A stretch of 64,000 nt of DNA from Usitatibacter rugosus (GTDB lineage Bacteria; Pseudomonadota; Gammaproteobacteria; Burkholderiales; Usitatibacteraceae), in the NCBI RefSeq assembly GCF_013003965.1, contig NZ_CP053069.1, positions 3,379,419 to 3,443,418 on the forward strand, in the 5' to 3' direction. Below are positions 28,269 through 37,178 of this stretch, piece by piece (within the stretch, counting starts at the first letter, position 1; every line of letters starts with the position of its first letter). Under the pieces are notes generated by a model, which ran no database searches, was not told the origin of the DNA, and saw nothing but the letters and a program-made list of their open reading frames with translations. Made by a program: the position numbers and the translations under genes.

Positions 28269-29087
28269 ATGACCAAGACTGTCCTCATCACCGGTTCTTC
28301 CACCGGTCTGGGCCGCGCCACGGCGAAGCTCTTTCTCGCGAAGGGCTGGAATGTCGTCGCGACGATGCGTTCACCCGAAAAGGAGTCAGAGCTTTCGAAA
28401 ATGGATCGTGCCCTGGTGACACGCCTCGACGTCCAGGACAACGACTCGGTCCGTTCCGCGGTCGAAGCCGGAATCGCGAAGTTCGGGCACATCGATGCGC
28501 TCGTGAACAACGCGGGCTACGGCGCCTACGGTCCCCTCGAGGCCACGCCGCTGGAGAAGATCCGCCGCCAGTTCGACGTGAACGTGCTGGGCCTCCTCGC
28601 CACGACCCAGGCGCTGCTGCCTCACTTCCGCGCGAACCGCTCCGGGACCATCGTCAATGTCTCGTCGATGGGCGGCCGCATGGCGTTCCCGCTCGGCACG
28701 CTGTACCACGGCACGAAGTTCGCGGTGGAGGGGATGTCCGAGTCCTTGCAATACGAACTGAGCCCGTTGGGGATCCGCGTGAAGGTCGTCGAGCCGGGCG
28801 GAATCAAGACCGACTTCGGCGGCCGCTCGTTCGACTTCAACAACGATCCGGCACTCACCGAGTACCAACCTCTCGTGCAGTCGCTGATGCAGACGCTGGG
28901 CCCGATGATGGCCGCGGGCTCGCAACCCGAGGAGATCGCCGCAGTCATCTACGCCGCGACGACGGACGGTACCGACCAGCTCCGCTATGAAGCGGGGGGC
29001 GCGGTGCAGATGCTCGCGAGCCGCCGCGCCGCCGACGACGCCAGCTTCTTCCGTGGTATGAAAGAGCAATTCGCAATCGGCGCCTGA
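28269..29087 (+). CDS. SDR-family oxidoreductase
   Basis: A 272-residue short-chain dehydrogenase (MTKTVLITGSSTGLGRATAKLFL) with AAGGAGCGCC upstream of the ATG. NNAGYGAYGPLEATPLEKIRRQFDVNVLG and YHGTKFAVEGMSESL give the cofactor-side and active-site motifs; this pattern is that of the 'classical SDR, YHGTKFA' group common beside AraC regulators. It is followed 2 bases later by the AraC gene, so they are co-transcribed. Confidence 0.9.
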   Translation: MTKTVLITGSSTGLGRATAKLFLAKGWNVVATMRSPEKESELSKMDRALVTRLDVQDNDSVRSAVEAGIAKFGHIDALVNNAGYGAYGPLEATPLEKIRRQFDVNVLGLLATTQALLPHFRANRSGTIVNVSSMGGRMAFPLGTLYHGTKFAVEGMSESLQYELSPLGIRVKVVEPGGIKTDFGGRSFDFNNDPALTEYQPLVQSLMQTLGPMMAAGSQPEEIAAVIYAATTDGTDQLRYEAGGAVQMLASRRAADDASFFRGMKEQFAIGA

Positions 29088-29089
29088 GC

Positions 29090-30097
29090 ATGGAAACGCC
29101 CGGCTACGCACTCGACACCACGTGGCGCACGCTCCTCAAGGACCTTGGCGCCGTTCCGGCCAACGTCCTGCGGCGTGCCGGACTCGCGGACGATCTCTTC
29201 CAGCAGCCGTCCGTGCGGCTCGCATCCCGGGACTACTTCCGCCTTTGGGACAGCGTCGAGGCGGAGGTGGGCGATCCCCTCCTCCCGCTGCGGCTGTGCG
29301 AGGCCGTGCGCAGCGAGTCCTTCTCGCCGCCGCTCTTCGCGGCGCTGTGCAGCCCGAACCTCCTCGTGGCCGCGCAGAGAATCGCGAGCTATAAGGCGCT
29401 CATCGGGCCCATGCGGCTGGACGTCACGCAGGCGAACAACCTCGTGACGATCGAGTTCACATGGCTGGACAGCTCGCTCGCCCCACCGGTTTCCTTCGTC
29501 GTGATGGAGCTGCTGTTCTGCGTGACACTCGCGCGCATGGGCACTCGCGAGGAGGTTCGGCCGGTCGAGGTCATGACCACGGTGCTGCCTACCCCGCTGG
29601 CGCCCTACGAATCTTTTCTCGGTGTGCGTTTGGAGCGGGGCACGAAGCACCTGGTCCGGTTCACGGCCGCCGATGCAACACGTCCGTTCCTGACGTCCAA
29701 CGAGCCGCTGTGGTCTGCCTTTGAGCCTGAGCTGCGGCGGCGCCTCGCGGACCTTGATGCATCCGCGACCACTGTGCGGCGTGTGCGTGCGGCGCTGCTG
29801 GAAGGACTCCCCAGCGGGCTCACGGGAATCGAGGACATCGCCAAGAAGCTCGCCGTGAGCAAGCGAACGCTGCAGCGGCGCATCGAGGCTGAAGGGACGA
29901 GCTACCAGGACATCCTGGCCGAGACGCGGAAGGACCTCGCCCTGCACTACCTCGAGAAGACGAAGCTGCCGGTGGCGGAGATCTCGTTCCTACTGGGCTT
30001 CAACGAGGCGAACTCGTTCTACAGGGCGTTCAAGACGTGGACGGGTACCACGCCCGACAGCCTGCGGAGAGGCACCCCGGAACGTCTTAGCACTTAG
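29090..30097 (+). CDS. AraC-family transcriptional regulator (ArgR/OruR-like)
   Basis: A 335-residue regulator with an N-terminal arabinose-binding-like domain of the AraC_binding_2/OruR type (about 10-200) and a C-terminal double helix-turn-helix (about 235-330: GIEDIAKKLAVSKRTLQRRI, then KLPVAEISFLLGFNEANSFYRAFKTWTGTTP). It is translated right after the SDR gene and likely controls it and itself. The stop overlaps the convergent gene at 30094 by 4 bases. Confidence 0.92.
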   Translation: METPGYALDTTWRTLLKDLGAVPANVLRRAGLADDLFQQPSVRLASRDYFRLWDSVEAEVGDPLLPLRLCEAVRSESFSPPLFAALCSPNLLVAAQRIASYKALIGPMRLDVTQANNLVTIEFTWLDSSLAPPVSFVVMELLFCVTLARMGTREEVRPVEVMTTVLPTPLAPYESFLGVRLERGTKHLVRFTAADATRPFLTSNEPLWSAFEPELRRRLADLDASATTVRRVRAALLEGLPSGLTGIEDIAKKLAVSKRTLQRRIEAEGTSYQDILAETRKDLALHYLEKTKLPVAEISFLLGFNEANSFYRAFKTWTGTTPDSLRRGTPERLST

Positions 30098-31089
30098 TAG
30101 AGTGGTATCTGCGAAAGGGGTCCTGGGTCCGGCCGAGATTTTTCACTCGAAATACCTCCCGCAGGAAACGCGTCCTTGACCTTCTGTTCGACCTTTTCAA
30201 CGAGCCGGACGGCGTCGGCCCGAATCAAATCTGGTGACGCCAGAGTCGTAAGGCGGAAAGCCACCAAGGCATCCTTCGCGTCGGTGGGTTTGTTTGCCTT
30301 TATTGCAGCTTGGATCGCCGCATACCGCTCTTTCAACTCAGGAATCTCGCCAAAGTCATTTTTCTGAAGCGTCCGGCGAATCGAAAACACACAGTACGCA
30401 GCCTCCAAGGGTTTTCCGTTGACCAACAACTTTCGATCAGACGGATCGAGTTGAAGCGCTACCCCGTCGTAGGTGCCTTTCGGAGCGTCAATGATCGCCA
30501 TCATGACGCTCTTGTTCAGGCCGAGATCGGTGTCAATTCCCACCTCCAACTGCGTGTCGTCTCGCTGTCCCGCAAGCATTTCCATGCCTTGTGTGATTAG
30601 AGGCAGAAATGGTTTCACCGCCCCAACAAAGCTGACTCCGGCAATCGTGGAAACACTGGCGACGTAGTCAAGCACGGGCGTGAGCAAGTTGCCCGTCTTG
30701 ATCGAAAAAAGTCCGATCTCGAGCCTAAGTGGACCACCTCGCCACGCCACTGGCCCCATCATCTGCTTGGAAACGGTGATCACACTTCCCGCTGCCTTAG
30801 GATCAATGCCGCTCAGCTTTGCCGGTTTCGATACCGCAGCAAAGCTCGCAGCGCTATCAGCTTCACGTGGCAGTGACACGAACGAGTACACCGCCCCGTT
30901 GAAAGTGGTCGCAAATTTTCGGGCCTTTTCGATTCGCAGGGATTCGACGTACAACTCGATGTAACACATGTCAGGTTCAATTGGGTCTCCGAGACCGGGG
31001 AGGTCCGAGCCGGTCACGTTGGCCAGGTAGGTCAAGTCAGTCGGCGGTGCACCCTTCACGCTTCGGAACCAATCAGAAAACCATCCCAT
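30094..31089 (-). CDS. Protein of unknown function, third gene of patatin/protease-like group
   Basis: A 331-residue protein (MGWFSDWFRSVKGAPPTDLTYL) that I do not recognise. It has no signal peptide and no confident transmembrane helix. A mostly beta N-terminal half (CYIELYVESLRIEKARKFATTFNGAVYSFVSL) is followed by a hydrophobic middle (VLDYVASVSTIAGVSFVGAVKPFLPLI), a segment VMMAIIDAPKGTYDGVALQLDPSD and a helical charged C-terminus. A GGAG RBS is present. It lies 15 bp downstream of the trypsin-like gene and has the same visibly lower GC content, so the two were probably acquired together. Confidence 0.75.
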   Translation of the reverse strand: MGWFSDWFRSVKGAPPTDLTYLANVTGSDLPGLGDPIEPDMCYIELYVESLRIEKARKFATTFNGAVYSFVSLPREADSAASFAAVSKPAKLSGIDPKAAGSVITVSKQMMGPVAWRGGPLRLEIGLFSIKTGNLLTPVLDYVASVSTIAGVSFVGAVKPFLPLITQGMEMLAGQRDDTQLEVGIDTDLGLNKSVMMAIIDAPKGTYDGVALQLDPSDRKLLVNGKPLEAAYCVFSIRRTLQKNDFGEIPELKERYAAIQAAIKANKPTDAKDALVAFRLTTLASPDLIRADAVRLVEKVEQKVKDAFPAGGISSEKSRPDPGPLSQIPLY

Positions 31090-31104
31090 GTACGCTCTCC
31101 TCGT

Positions 31105-32250
31105 CTATGCGGGGGTTAGGTCTAGTGCCGCCAGTGCGTTGTCTGCCCAAATCCAATCAGTGAACTCAGGAAACTCCCCAAGCCCAGTTCGTTCGAATCC
31201 GAACGCAACGACTCGATCATCGGAGTCAACGAGCGCGGCTCCTGAATCTCCAAAATTTGTGTCCGCGGGCGTCTGCACCTTTAGCTGCACCGATGTCCGC
31301 CGCCGGAGAAGTCCGGCATCGTGCGACCTCACTCGCGTCTTGATCAGTCCGCCGCTTCCGGCTCCATCGAACCGCACCGGCTCAGCTTCGGAAGGCGCTC
31401 GCCCGCTCCGTATGCCGCCCTTGCCGAGCCGAGTCGACGGCGCGATCCTCCCCTCAAGAGGAATGAAAACGATGTCTTGAACGACATCGTCCGCTCCAAC
31501 GACTCTGGGAACACCGCCTACCTTCACTGATGTTCCGCGAGGTCCTGTGCCGTGATAACAGGCCGTACCTCCAAGTGTTCCTTGTTGGTCCTTGCAGTAG
31601 ATTCCTAGCGAAGACAACGAATCCGCGCGACGCACGTCAACGAAGGGAGAAGGGGCACAGATCCTATCCATGCGGGGGTTTCGAGTTATCACAACCTCGG
31701 GTTGCACAATTGCAAATAGTTCGATGACCGCCTCTGCGGGGTACTTCTCGAATTCTTGAAGCCTTGGCTCGACCTTGATGATCTGCGAACGAAGTTCATC
31801 AAAGGCCACAACAAGTCCCGCAGGTTCGAGGGGGATCTCGTCTGTTATTCGTCGGGTGTCGGCCACACTTTCAACTCTCGAATCGAGAATCGTCAGCACC
31901 GGGGGATCTTCTGGCCGACGGCGAACAGTCACAAATCGAACGCCGGGATTGGGTGCGGCGCGAAAGCGAAGACTCAGGTACTCATAAAGCACTTCGATAG
32001 CGAGGAACGACAGAATGTCCAGCGTGGTCGATTCGTTACCAATCGCCGAAGCAGCGCGCTTTCCAATGTCGGTTCCGAATAGACGGGCATAAGCATTCGG
32101 TTCTCTGTCGATCTTGGAATTTCGGTCGCCGTCCAGCCACACTGGCCTTGATCGCAGCCTAACAAACTCGTCCCCGGGATCCTTACCCGCGAGGGCACTC
32201 TCCACCACCGCAGCAATATCCCTTACGCGAGCCGGCGCCAACGCAGCCAT
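31105..32250 (-). CDS. Degenerate trypsin-like serine protease domain protein
   Basis: A 381-residue protein. The C-terminal half carries features of chymotrypsin-fold proteases: GTLGGTACYHG (about residue 230, a possible His region), VVQDIVFIPLEG (a possible catalytic Asp) and TNFGDSGAALVDSDDRVVAFGF (about 335-355), which is a clear GDSG nucleophile motif with the usual following strand. The classical TAAHC motif is missing, so either the His is in CYHG or the enzyme is altered. The N-terminal 200 residues are unassigned. There is no signal peptide; a cytoplasmic protease next to a patatin-like lipase suggests a conflict-system role, which is inference. GC is lower than that of the flanks. 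Confidence 0.65.
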   Translation of the reverse strand: MAALAPARVRDIAAVVESALAGKDPGDEFVRLRSRPVWLDGDRNSKIDREPNAYARLFGTDIGKRAASAIGNESTTLDILSFLAIEVLYEYLSLRFRAAPNPGVRFVTVRRRPEDPPVLTILDSRVESVADTRRITDEIPLEPAGLVVAFDELRSQIIKVEPRLQEFEKYPAEAVIELFAIVQPEVVITRNPRMDRICAPSPFVDVRRADSLSSLGIYCKDQQGTLGGTACYHGTGPRGTSVKVGGVPRVVGADDVVQDIVFIPLEGRIAPSTRLGKGGIRSGRAPSEAEPVRFDGAGSGGLIKTRVRSHDAGLLRRRTSVQLKVQTPADTNFGDSGAALVDSDDRVVAFGFERTGLGEFPEFTDWIWADNALAALDLTPA

Positions 32251-32462
32251 TTAGGAGACCTCCCTTGCTAGATTGCTTTTTTTCTGTGACGAAAGCGTAC
32301 TCCTACTCCGAATTGCGTCTAGCCGCCTGCAGAGGTGAATAAGTCACAACGAGACTCTGCATTCTTCTGCATCACCTTGGCGCGCTTGCGGAGAGCACCA
32401 ATCCGAGGCGATGAGGCATCGCTCGCTGGGCAAGTTCCGTCCGCTGGCCACGAGCACGCCGG

Positions 32463-35156
32463 TTATCGTTGAATCTGGTATTCCCTCTCGAGCAATTCCC
32501 ACAGCGCCGCCGGAACATCGTCCTCGGGCTTCGTGCCGGGTTGGACGGGTCCGAAAACCCGGCTCGCAATCGTCTGCCCCAGCTTCCGATAGCTCTCCCA
32601 CTGCGCTTCGTCGAAGAACTGGTCGGCCGTAGGCTCCTGCGGAAACAGCTCGTGCGTCGCGTGGTACTCCTGCACGTCGACCGGAGCATCAGAGATCGGC
32701 CGCGGCTTGAGCAGAATGACAACCGTGCTCACGGCTCCGACGACACCACTGGAAGACACGGGCCGCGCCTCCAGCAGCACGGCGCATTGCCGGGGACCTG
32801 CCGGATCATCGGTGCTCTTCTTGCGGAAGTCGCGCGGATGGGCAAAGACGTGCGACAGGGGCGCCGGGAAGTCGCTTCGCGCCGTGAGCTCGATGCGATG
32901 ATCGATCCGCACGAGCCGCGCCAGGTTCGCAAGATCGCCGAACTGGTACAAGGGATCGCATCCGTTGTCGCTCACGATCGCGAGGCAAACCTTGCGCTCC
33001 GGCCGCAGCAACTCGTAGAGCCCTGTGTTCTCGAAGTGCCCGCCGTCGGAGAGGTACTGCCACTTGCGCGCGAGCCCGTGGAACATGGCGAGGAGCTCGT
33101 ACGCCAGGTACGTCTGTGACTTGAACAGCGCATGCCCCACCCATCCGACGCTGCGAGCCTTGTTCTCTCCCGCGCCCGACTCCCACCAGGTACCAAGCCG
33201 GACGTTCGCGAGCCCCAACGCGAGCGAAGTACCCAGGCTCGTGGACCGTCCCAGGCCCGTCGTGAACGCCGCACCCGAGGTGCCGATCCATTGGCCGATC
33301 TTGAGCGGCTGCTGGTTCTCGAACGGCCGGGCCACCTGCGCGAACGTGTAGTGCGTTCCGTCGATGGAGTAGCCGTGGGGCAGCACCGCCAGGGGTTGGC
33401 CCTTGCGGTCGCGCTGCACAAGCTGTTCCCCGGGATCCGACGTGACGTTCATCGTCGTGTTGATGATGTGTAGTGGAGCGGCAACCTCGGGCGCGTAGTA
33501 CTGCTCGTGGCGGAGCTCGTCCTCGCGCTGCGGCTCGGAGGCGGACGTGAGCAAGCGCCCCTTCTCGCTCCCACCCTGGAAGCGCTGGCCGTTCGATCCC
33601 CCGAGGTACGCGCGCGTGAGGCGCGATCCGTAGAGCTGTTGCAGCGACGAGAGGTTGATGAAGCCCGGGAACAGCCCTGTCAGGTAGGCGAGGAACACCG
33701 CCGTCGCCGTGACCGTCGCGAGCACGAGCACATGGTGCGGGCTTCCCACGAATTCCCGGCCCGGGGGCCCACCGCGCCACATGAGCCATTGAACCAGGAG
33801 CTGCCAGGCCAACATGACGGCAAGCAGCATCACCACGCCGGCCGCGCCGGCAATCAGGTCGACCGGCACCTTGTCCAACCAGGTCTTCGCGCCCTTGTCC
33901 TTCTGGTCGAAGAACTTCGCGCACTTGCGAACGATCCAGACGATTCCCGAAACCAGCACGGGCAGCGTGAGCAACGAATATCCGCCGGGGCTGCCTTCGA
34001 TCAGGCGATAGACCGTCTGGCCCGTGGTGTCGGCGACGGCAAGGAAGAGCAGCACCAACGACCAGCCGAGGCAGATCGAGAAAAGGCGAGTCAGGCGCAG
34101 GCGATGAAGCGCGACCGTGTTGTCCTTGCGAAAGGCGGTGAACGCATGCACGCCCACTGCGATGGCGACAATCACGCCCACCACGGCCAGGGCGATCGCC
34201 GGCCTCGGCGCATTCAACTTGTACTCGCCGTACGCCAACAGCCCGAGGACGACCGCGACCAGGACCGCACCGACCGTTGCAAGCGTGAAGACATGCGTCC
34301 TCGTGCCGAGCGATTGTCCGCGACTCGGGTGGCACAACCAGTAGCTCACACCCACGGGAACGGTGGCGAGGATGAAGTGAGCGGCCGGGATGGCGAAGAG
34401 CGAGCTCCACCAGATGAGGCGTGTCCACTCGAAAGTGGACTTCGTCGTGCCGCAGGGACAGGCAGACACCTCCTCGCAGGGGCATGCGAGCGAGCGATCC
34501 AGGGCCAGCACTTCGAAGATCGCAACATCCGGGAACTGCCACGCGGCAAGGGCCCGGACCAACGCAATGAAGGAGAACGCCGCGACAAGCAGCGTGCCGA
34601 TCACGAAGTGGAGGGAGACCCAGTTCCGGAGCGCCAGGGCCGCGGCATAGAACATGTCCCCGGCACCGTCGGGAGCGAGATAGCGGCCGTTGTCACGCAG
34701 CCAGGCCAGCGGCTTTTCGACCGTACTACCCGTTTCCGCGTTGTGGCGAATGCGCCCGGGCGGGTCGTTCGTGAAGACCTCGTAAGCGTCTTCCGCAGCG
34801 GACTTGGAGGTCGAGTTCGGAAGCAGGCGGCCCGGCACGAACAGACTGCAAAGGAAGCTTCCGATGTACCCGCCACCGCTTACGGTGGAGAGATAGTCGA
34901 AGTACCAAAGGATCGGCTTGCGGTCCTTTGACGTCGCTGTGGCCGTGGCGGCCGGCTTCGCGGCGACGAGACCTTGCAGGACACCCAGGGCGAACGTGGC
35001 ACTTCGGATCCCTCCGCCGGACAGTGCAAGGGCCCAGCGCTTTCCGGTGCCGGCCGGATGGTTCAGGCCCAGCGTGGAGCGACGGCTGTCGATCCGGCTG
35101 GATTCCTGGCGATAGGCGGCTTCAGGGGAAATCTCTTCTGCACGGGTATCGATCAT
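32463..35156 (-). CDS. Large membrane patatin-like phospholipase
   Basis: An 897-residue protein. The patatin oxyanion motif is ALSGGGIRSATFALG (about residues 44-58) and the nucleophile motif is STVSGGGYIGS (Ser about residue 92). The partner Asp motif, SDGGHFENTGLYELL, appears only near residue 703. Between them lie about eight strongly hydrophobic helices (residues about 170-520, for example FVIGTLLVAAFSFIALV and LIAGAAGVVMLLAVML). The catalytic dyad is thus split by a membrane domain. The predicted role is hydrolysis of phospholipid acyl chains at the inner membrane. RBS GGGAGGG precedes the ATG. It is divergent from trxC and 212 bp upstream of the protease-like gene; the gap shows no gene. 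Confidence 0.82.
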   Translation of the reverse strand: MIDTRAEEISPEAAYRQESSRIDSRRSTLGLNHPAGTGKRWALALSGGGIRSATFALGVLQGLVAAKPAATATATSKDRKPILWYFDYLSTVSGGGYIGSFLCSLFVPGRLLPNSTSKSAAEDAYEVFTNDPPGRIRHNAETGSTVEKPLAWLRDNGRYLAPDGAGDMFYAAALALRNWVSLHFVIGTLLVAAFSFIALVRALAAWQFPDVAIFEVLALDRSLACPCEEVSACPCGTTKSTFEWTRLIWWSSLFAIPAAHFILATVPVGVSYWLCHPSRGQSLGTRTHVFTLATVGAVLVAVVLGLLAYGEYKLNAPRPAIALAVVGVIVAIAVGVHAFTAFRKDNTVALHRLRLTRLFSICLGWSLVLLFLAVADTTGQTVYRLIEGSPGGYSLLTLPVLVSGIVWIVRKCAKFFDQKDKGAKTWLDKVPVDLIAGAAGVVMLLAVMLAWQLLVQWLMWRGGPPGREFVGSPHHVLVLATVTATAVFLAYLTGLFPGFINLSSLQQLYGSRLTRAYLGGSNGQRFQGGSEKGRLLTSASEPQREDELRHEQYYAPEVAAPLHIINTTMNVTSDPGEQLVQRDRKGQPLAVLPHGYSIDGTHYTFAQVARPFENQQPLKIGQWIGTSGAAFTTGLGRSTSLGTSLALGLANVRLGTWWESGAGENKARSVGWVGHALFKSQTYLAYELLAMFHGLARKWQYLSDGGHFENTGLYELLRPERKVCLAIVSDNGCDPLYQFGDLANLARLVRIDHRIELTARSDFPAPLSHVFAHPRDFRKKSTDDPAGPRQCAVLLEARPVSSSGVVGAVSTVVILLKPRPISDAPVDVQEYHATHELFPQEPTADQFFDEAQWESYRKLGQTIASRVFGPVQPGTKPEDDVPAALWELLEREYQIQR

Positions 35157-35299
35157 CCAGCCCTCCCGGCGACGGATTGTCCGAGAAGCCTAGGCGCTTC
35201 GCACCGGCCGACCACGGTAGGACTGCGCGGGCGCGACGCAGAATATTCCGCACTTCGATTCCGCCTTGAACCGGCCGCATTCGCCTCGATCTAATCGAA

Positions 35300-35725
35300 A
35301 TGAGTACCCACCACATCCTCTGCCCCAACTGCCAGGCCGTGAACCGCGTCCCGGATGATCGCGACGGCAAGCCCAACTGCGGTCGCTGCCACAAGCCGCT
35401 CTTCGCCGGGCCGGTGGCTCTCACACAGGCGAGCTTCGACGCCCACCTCGGCAAGGACGAGATCCCCATCGTGGTGGACTTCTGGGCCGACTGGTGCGGC
35501 CCCTGCAAGATGATGGCGCCGCACTTCGCGAAGGCCGCGGAGGAACTGGAGCCGAAGGTGCGCTTCGCCAAGGTGGACACGGAGGCGGAGCAGGCGCTCG
35601 CCGCGCGCTACGGCATCCGCAGCATCCCGACGATGATCGCCTTCAAGGGTGGCCGCGAAGTGGCGCGGCAGTCCGGCGCGCTGGGCGCCGGGGACATCGT
35701 TCGCTGGGTGAGCTCCGTCCGCTAG
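35300..35725 (+). CDS. trxC: Thioredoxin TrxC (thioredoxin 2)
   Basis: A 141-residue protein with an N-terminal zinc ribbon (CPNCQAVNRVP...CGRCHKPLF, two CxxC pairs) and a thioredoxin fold with the redox centre WADWCGPCK at about residue 68 and the cis-Pro in SIPTM. The zinc-binding extension distinguishes TrxC from TrxA. It reduces protein disulfides in the cytoplasm, often under oxidative stress. The final codons coincide with a CTAG that also forms the stop of a gene fragment on the other strand. Confidence 0.95.
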   Translation: MSTHHILCPNCQAVNRVPDDRDGKPNCGRCHKPLFAGPVALTQASFDAHLGKDEIPIVVDFWADWCGPCKMMAPHFAKAAEELEPKVRFAKVDTEAEQALAARYGIRSIPTMIAFKGGREVARQSGALGAGDIVRWVSSVR

Positions 35726-35775
35726 CGGCAGAACAGGGCAGCGAGTACGGCGAGCGCCGCAAGGGCGGCGCCCGA
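35722..35775 (-). pseudogene. 3' fragment related to the L7/L12-domain membrane gene at 36517
   Basis: On the minus strand this segment reads ALAALAVLAALFCR and stop, closely matching the C-terminal IAALAILAALFYR-stop of the protein at 36517-36897. At DNA level, AACAGGGCAGC.AG...GGCGAGCGC is shared between 35731 and 36525. An in-frame stop occurs 17 codons upstream, so only a tail relic remains. It shows that this part was duplicated or rearranged. Confidence 0.5.
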
Positions 35776-35825
35776 TTATTGGGTGGCCGCTCCTTTCCCC
35801 TCCCCGGCTTCGGTGGATCGCTTGA

Positions 35826-35962
35826 GCGCATGAGGTAGCTCGAAACGGCGAAATGCATTCGGCTGATCCAGTGGATCGCCAAATTGATCCGCAGGATCAG
35901 CGGATCGATCGCTTGGCCGTTGATTTGCCTGGCGTTCTTGCCTTTGAAGGCCGGCATTCATG
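35826..35962. repeat. Intergenic GATC-rich palindromic element (copy B)
   Basis: A GATCC/GGATC-rich stretch whose left part (GAGGTAGCTCGAAACGGCG, AAATGCATTCGGCTGATCC) resembles the left arm of the element at 26938. The right part is more diverged. Together they suggest a dispersed small repeat family in this genome. Confidence 0.45.
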
Positions 35963-36516
35963 GCGGCTGAGTGTCCGTCGCGACTAAGCAGAATAAAGAA
36001 GGCGGCTTACTCGGCGATTGATGCGCCGGGAAATCGCGAGTCTCTTCTCTGGTTCTGTTCGAATCAACGCGTACTCGATCGTTGACGGGGTTGGGCCCGA
36101 GCGCTAGACGGCAGGTAGCACGCGACATGACCCGCCCGCCCCGCTCCGACCCTTGATTTCTTTGGCGTTCAAATCGATACGCTTGCAGAAAGGCTATCGT
36201 GCAGTGGCTGTCGCCAATCCAGCTGCCCTCCAGCGAGGAGAGATCACCCAGCCATTTCGAGAGGTTCTTCTTTGATTTTTCTCGCGATCCTGACCGTACT
36301 TGCGGCCCCCTGGCCCCTTAACGAGGAGCAAACAGAGCTGGCCAGCGTGTCACGGGGCCTCAGATTGGCCCTACCCATGATTCCGGAGGCTTCACCAAGA
36401 TGTCCCGTAGGCTCCGCTGCGCACGCCCTGCCGACTTGCGAACCGCCTGCAGAAGGCGACTCGATTCCGGGAAAAGGGCTATTGCCGGTGATCCGTCACA
36501 GCACGGCGCCAGCCTA
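35963..36516. other. Intergenic stretch without recognisable gene
   Basis: About 550 bp with no frame that looks protein-like. Short open frames on both strands lack ribosome binding sites and normal composition. Local AT-rich patches (36140-36290) could hold promoters, but none is convincing. With the gene fragment at 35722 and repeat B this looks like a decayed region. Confidence 0.5.
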
Positions 36517-36897
36517 TTAGCGATAAAACAGGGCAGCCAGGATGGCGAGCGCAGCAATGGCGATGAGCACCAGCCATTTGCCGCTGCCGCCACCGCGCGC
36601 CACTTCTCCGGGTCCGAGGCCGGCGCGAGCGTGAACCGATTGAGGAGTGGCGGTGTGGTCACCGAAGCGGCCGTCCTTCGGAATCGACCTCGCGATCTCC
36701 TCCACCATGCTCTTCGCTTCGGCGAGCCCCACGCCGCTCTTCTCGCGGATGATCTTGATCGCTTCGATCAGGCTGCCTCGCTTCAACGCCTCGAGCGCCT
36801 CCGGTGGGAGCGTGAACTGGGCGTGGGCGTCGCGGCCTTCGGGCTTGCCGAACACGGGCTCCGATGCTTGGCCGCCGCGCTCGTGTTCAGTAGTCAT
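36517..36897 (-). CDS. L7/L12 C-terminal-like domain protein with membrane anchor
   Basis: A 126-residue protein. Residues about 28-68 (LPPEALEALKRGSLIEAIKIIREKSGVGLAEAKSMVEEI) match the C-terminal domain of ribosomal protein L7/L12, including the IxxxRExxGxGLxEAKxxVE pattern. A disordered Gly-rich linker and a single C-terminal transmembrane helix (WLVLIAIAALAILAALFY) follow, so it is tail-anchored and not a ribosomal protein. Its function is unknown; similar small membrane proteins exist in proteobacteria. A 3' relic of a related copy lies at 35722. It is the last gene of a four-gene run from 37979. Confidence 0.72.
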   Translation of the reverse strand: MTTEHERGGQASEPVFGKPEGRDAHAQFTLPPEALEALKRGSLIEAIKIIREKSGVGLAEAKSMVEEIARSIPKDGRFGDHTATPQSVHARAGLGPGEVARGGGSGKWLVLIAIAALAILAALFYR

Positions 36898-36926
36898 AGT
36901 TGGATTCCAGGCGTCATTGAGGGGAC

Positions 36927-37178
36927 CTAGTCCATTCTGCGCCTTCGGTCCCTGCGGTGTTTCTTTCGTGCGTAGTGGACGATCGCGTAGCCCACCCCGA
37001 CGAGCACCAGGAACTGGACGATGAAGTAGAAAGGTTGCTCGAAGAAGAAGATGTAGTCCTCGTCTTCGTCCACGAACTCGGTCATGCGGCCGAAGAGCAC
37101 GGCCTGCGCGACCTGCCAGGCGATGATGAGCAGGAAGACGGCTGCCGCAATCCACACGCCGGCCGAGCGCACCTTCAT
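36927..37178 (-). CDS. Small two-helix membrane protein (tandem paralogue 1)
   Basis: An 83-residue protein (MKVRSAGVWIAAAVFLLIIAWQVAQAVLFGRM) with two transmembrane helices (about 7-27 and 48-68), an acidic loop (VDEDEDYIFFFEQPFYF) and a strongly basic tail (KKHRRDRRRR). It is clearly homologous to the adjacent upstream gene and abuts it exactly. The function is unknown. The acidic loop and basic tail suggest a protein or lipid interaction surface. Confidence 0.75.
   Translation of the reverse strand: MKVRSAGVWIAAAVFLLIIAWQVAQAVLFGRMTEFVDEDEDYIFFFEQPFYFIVQFLVLVGVGYAIVHYARKKHRRDRRRRMD

Noticed and set aside
36272-36520. Short plus-strand frame in the non-coding interval
   Set aside because: No ribosome binding site, no family resemblance, Pro/Glu-rich end; the hydrophobic start is short and not convincing.
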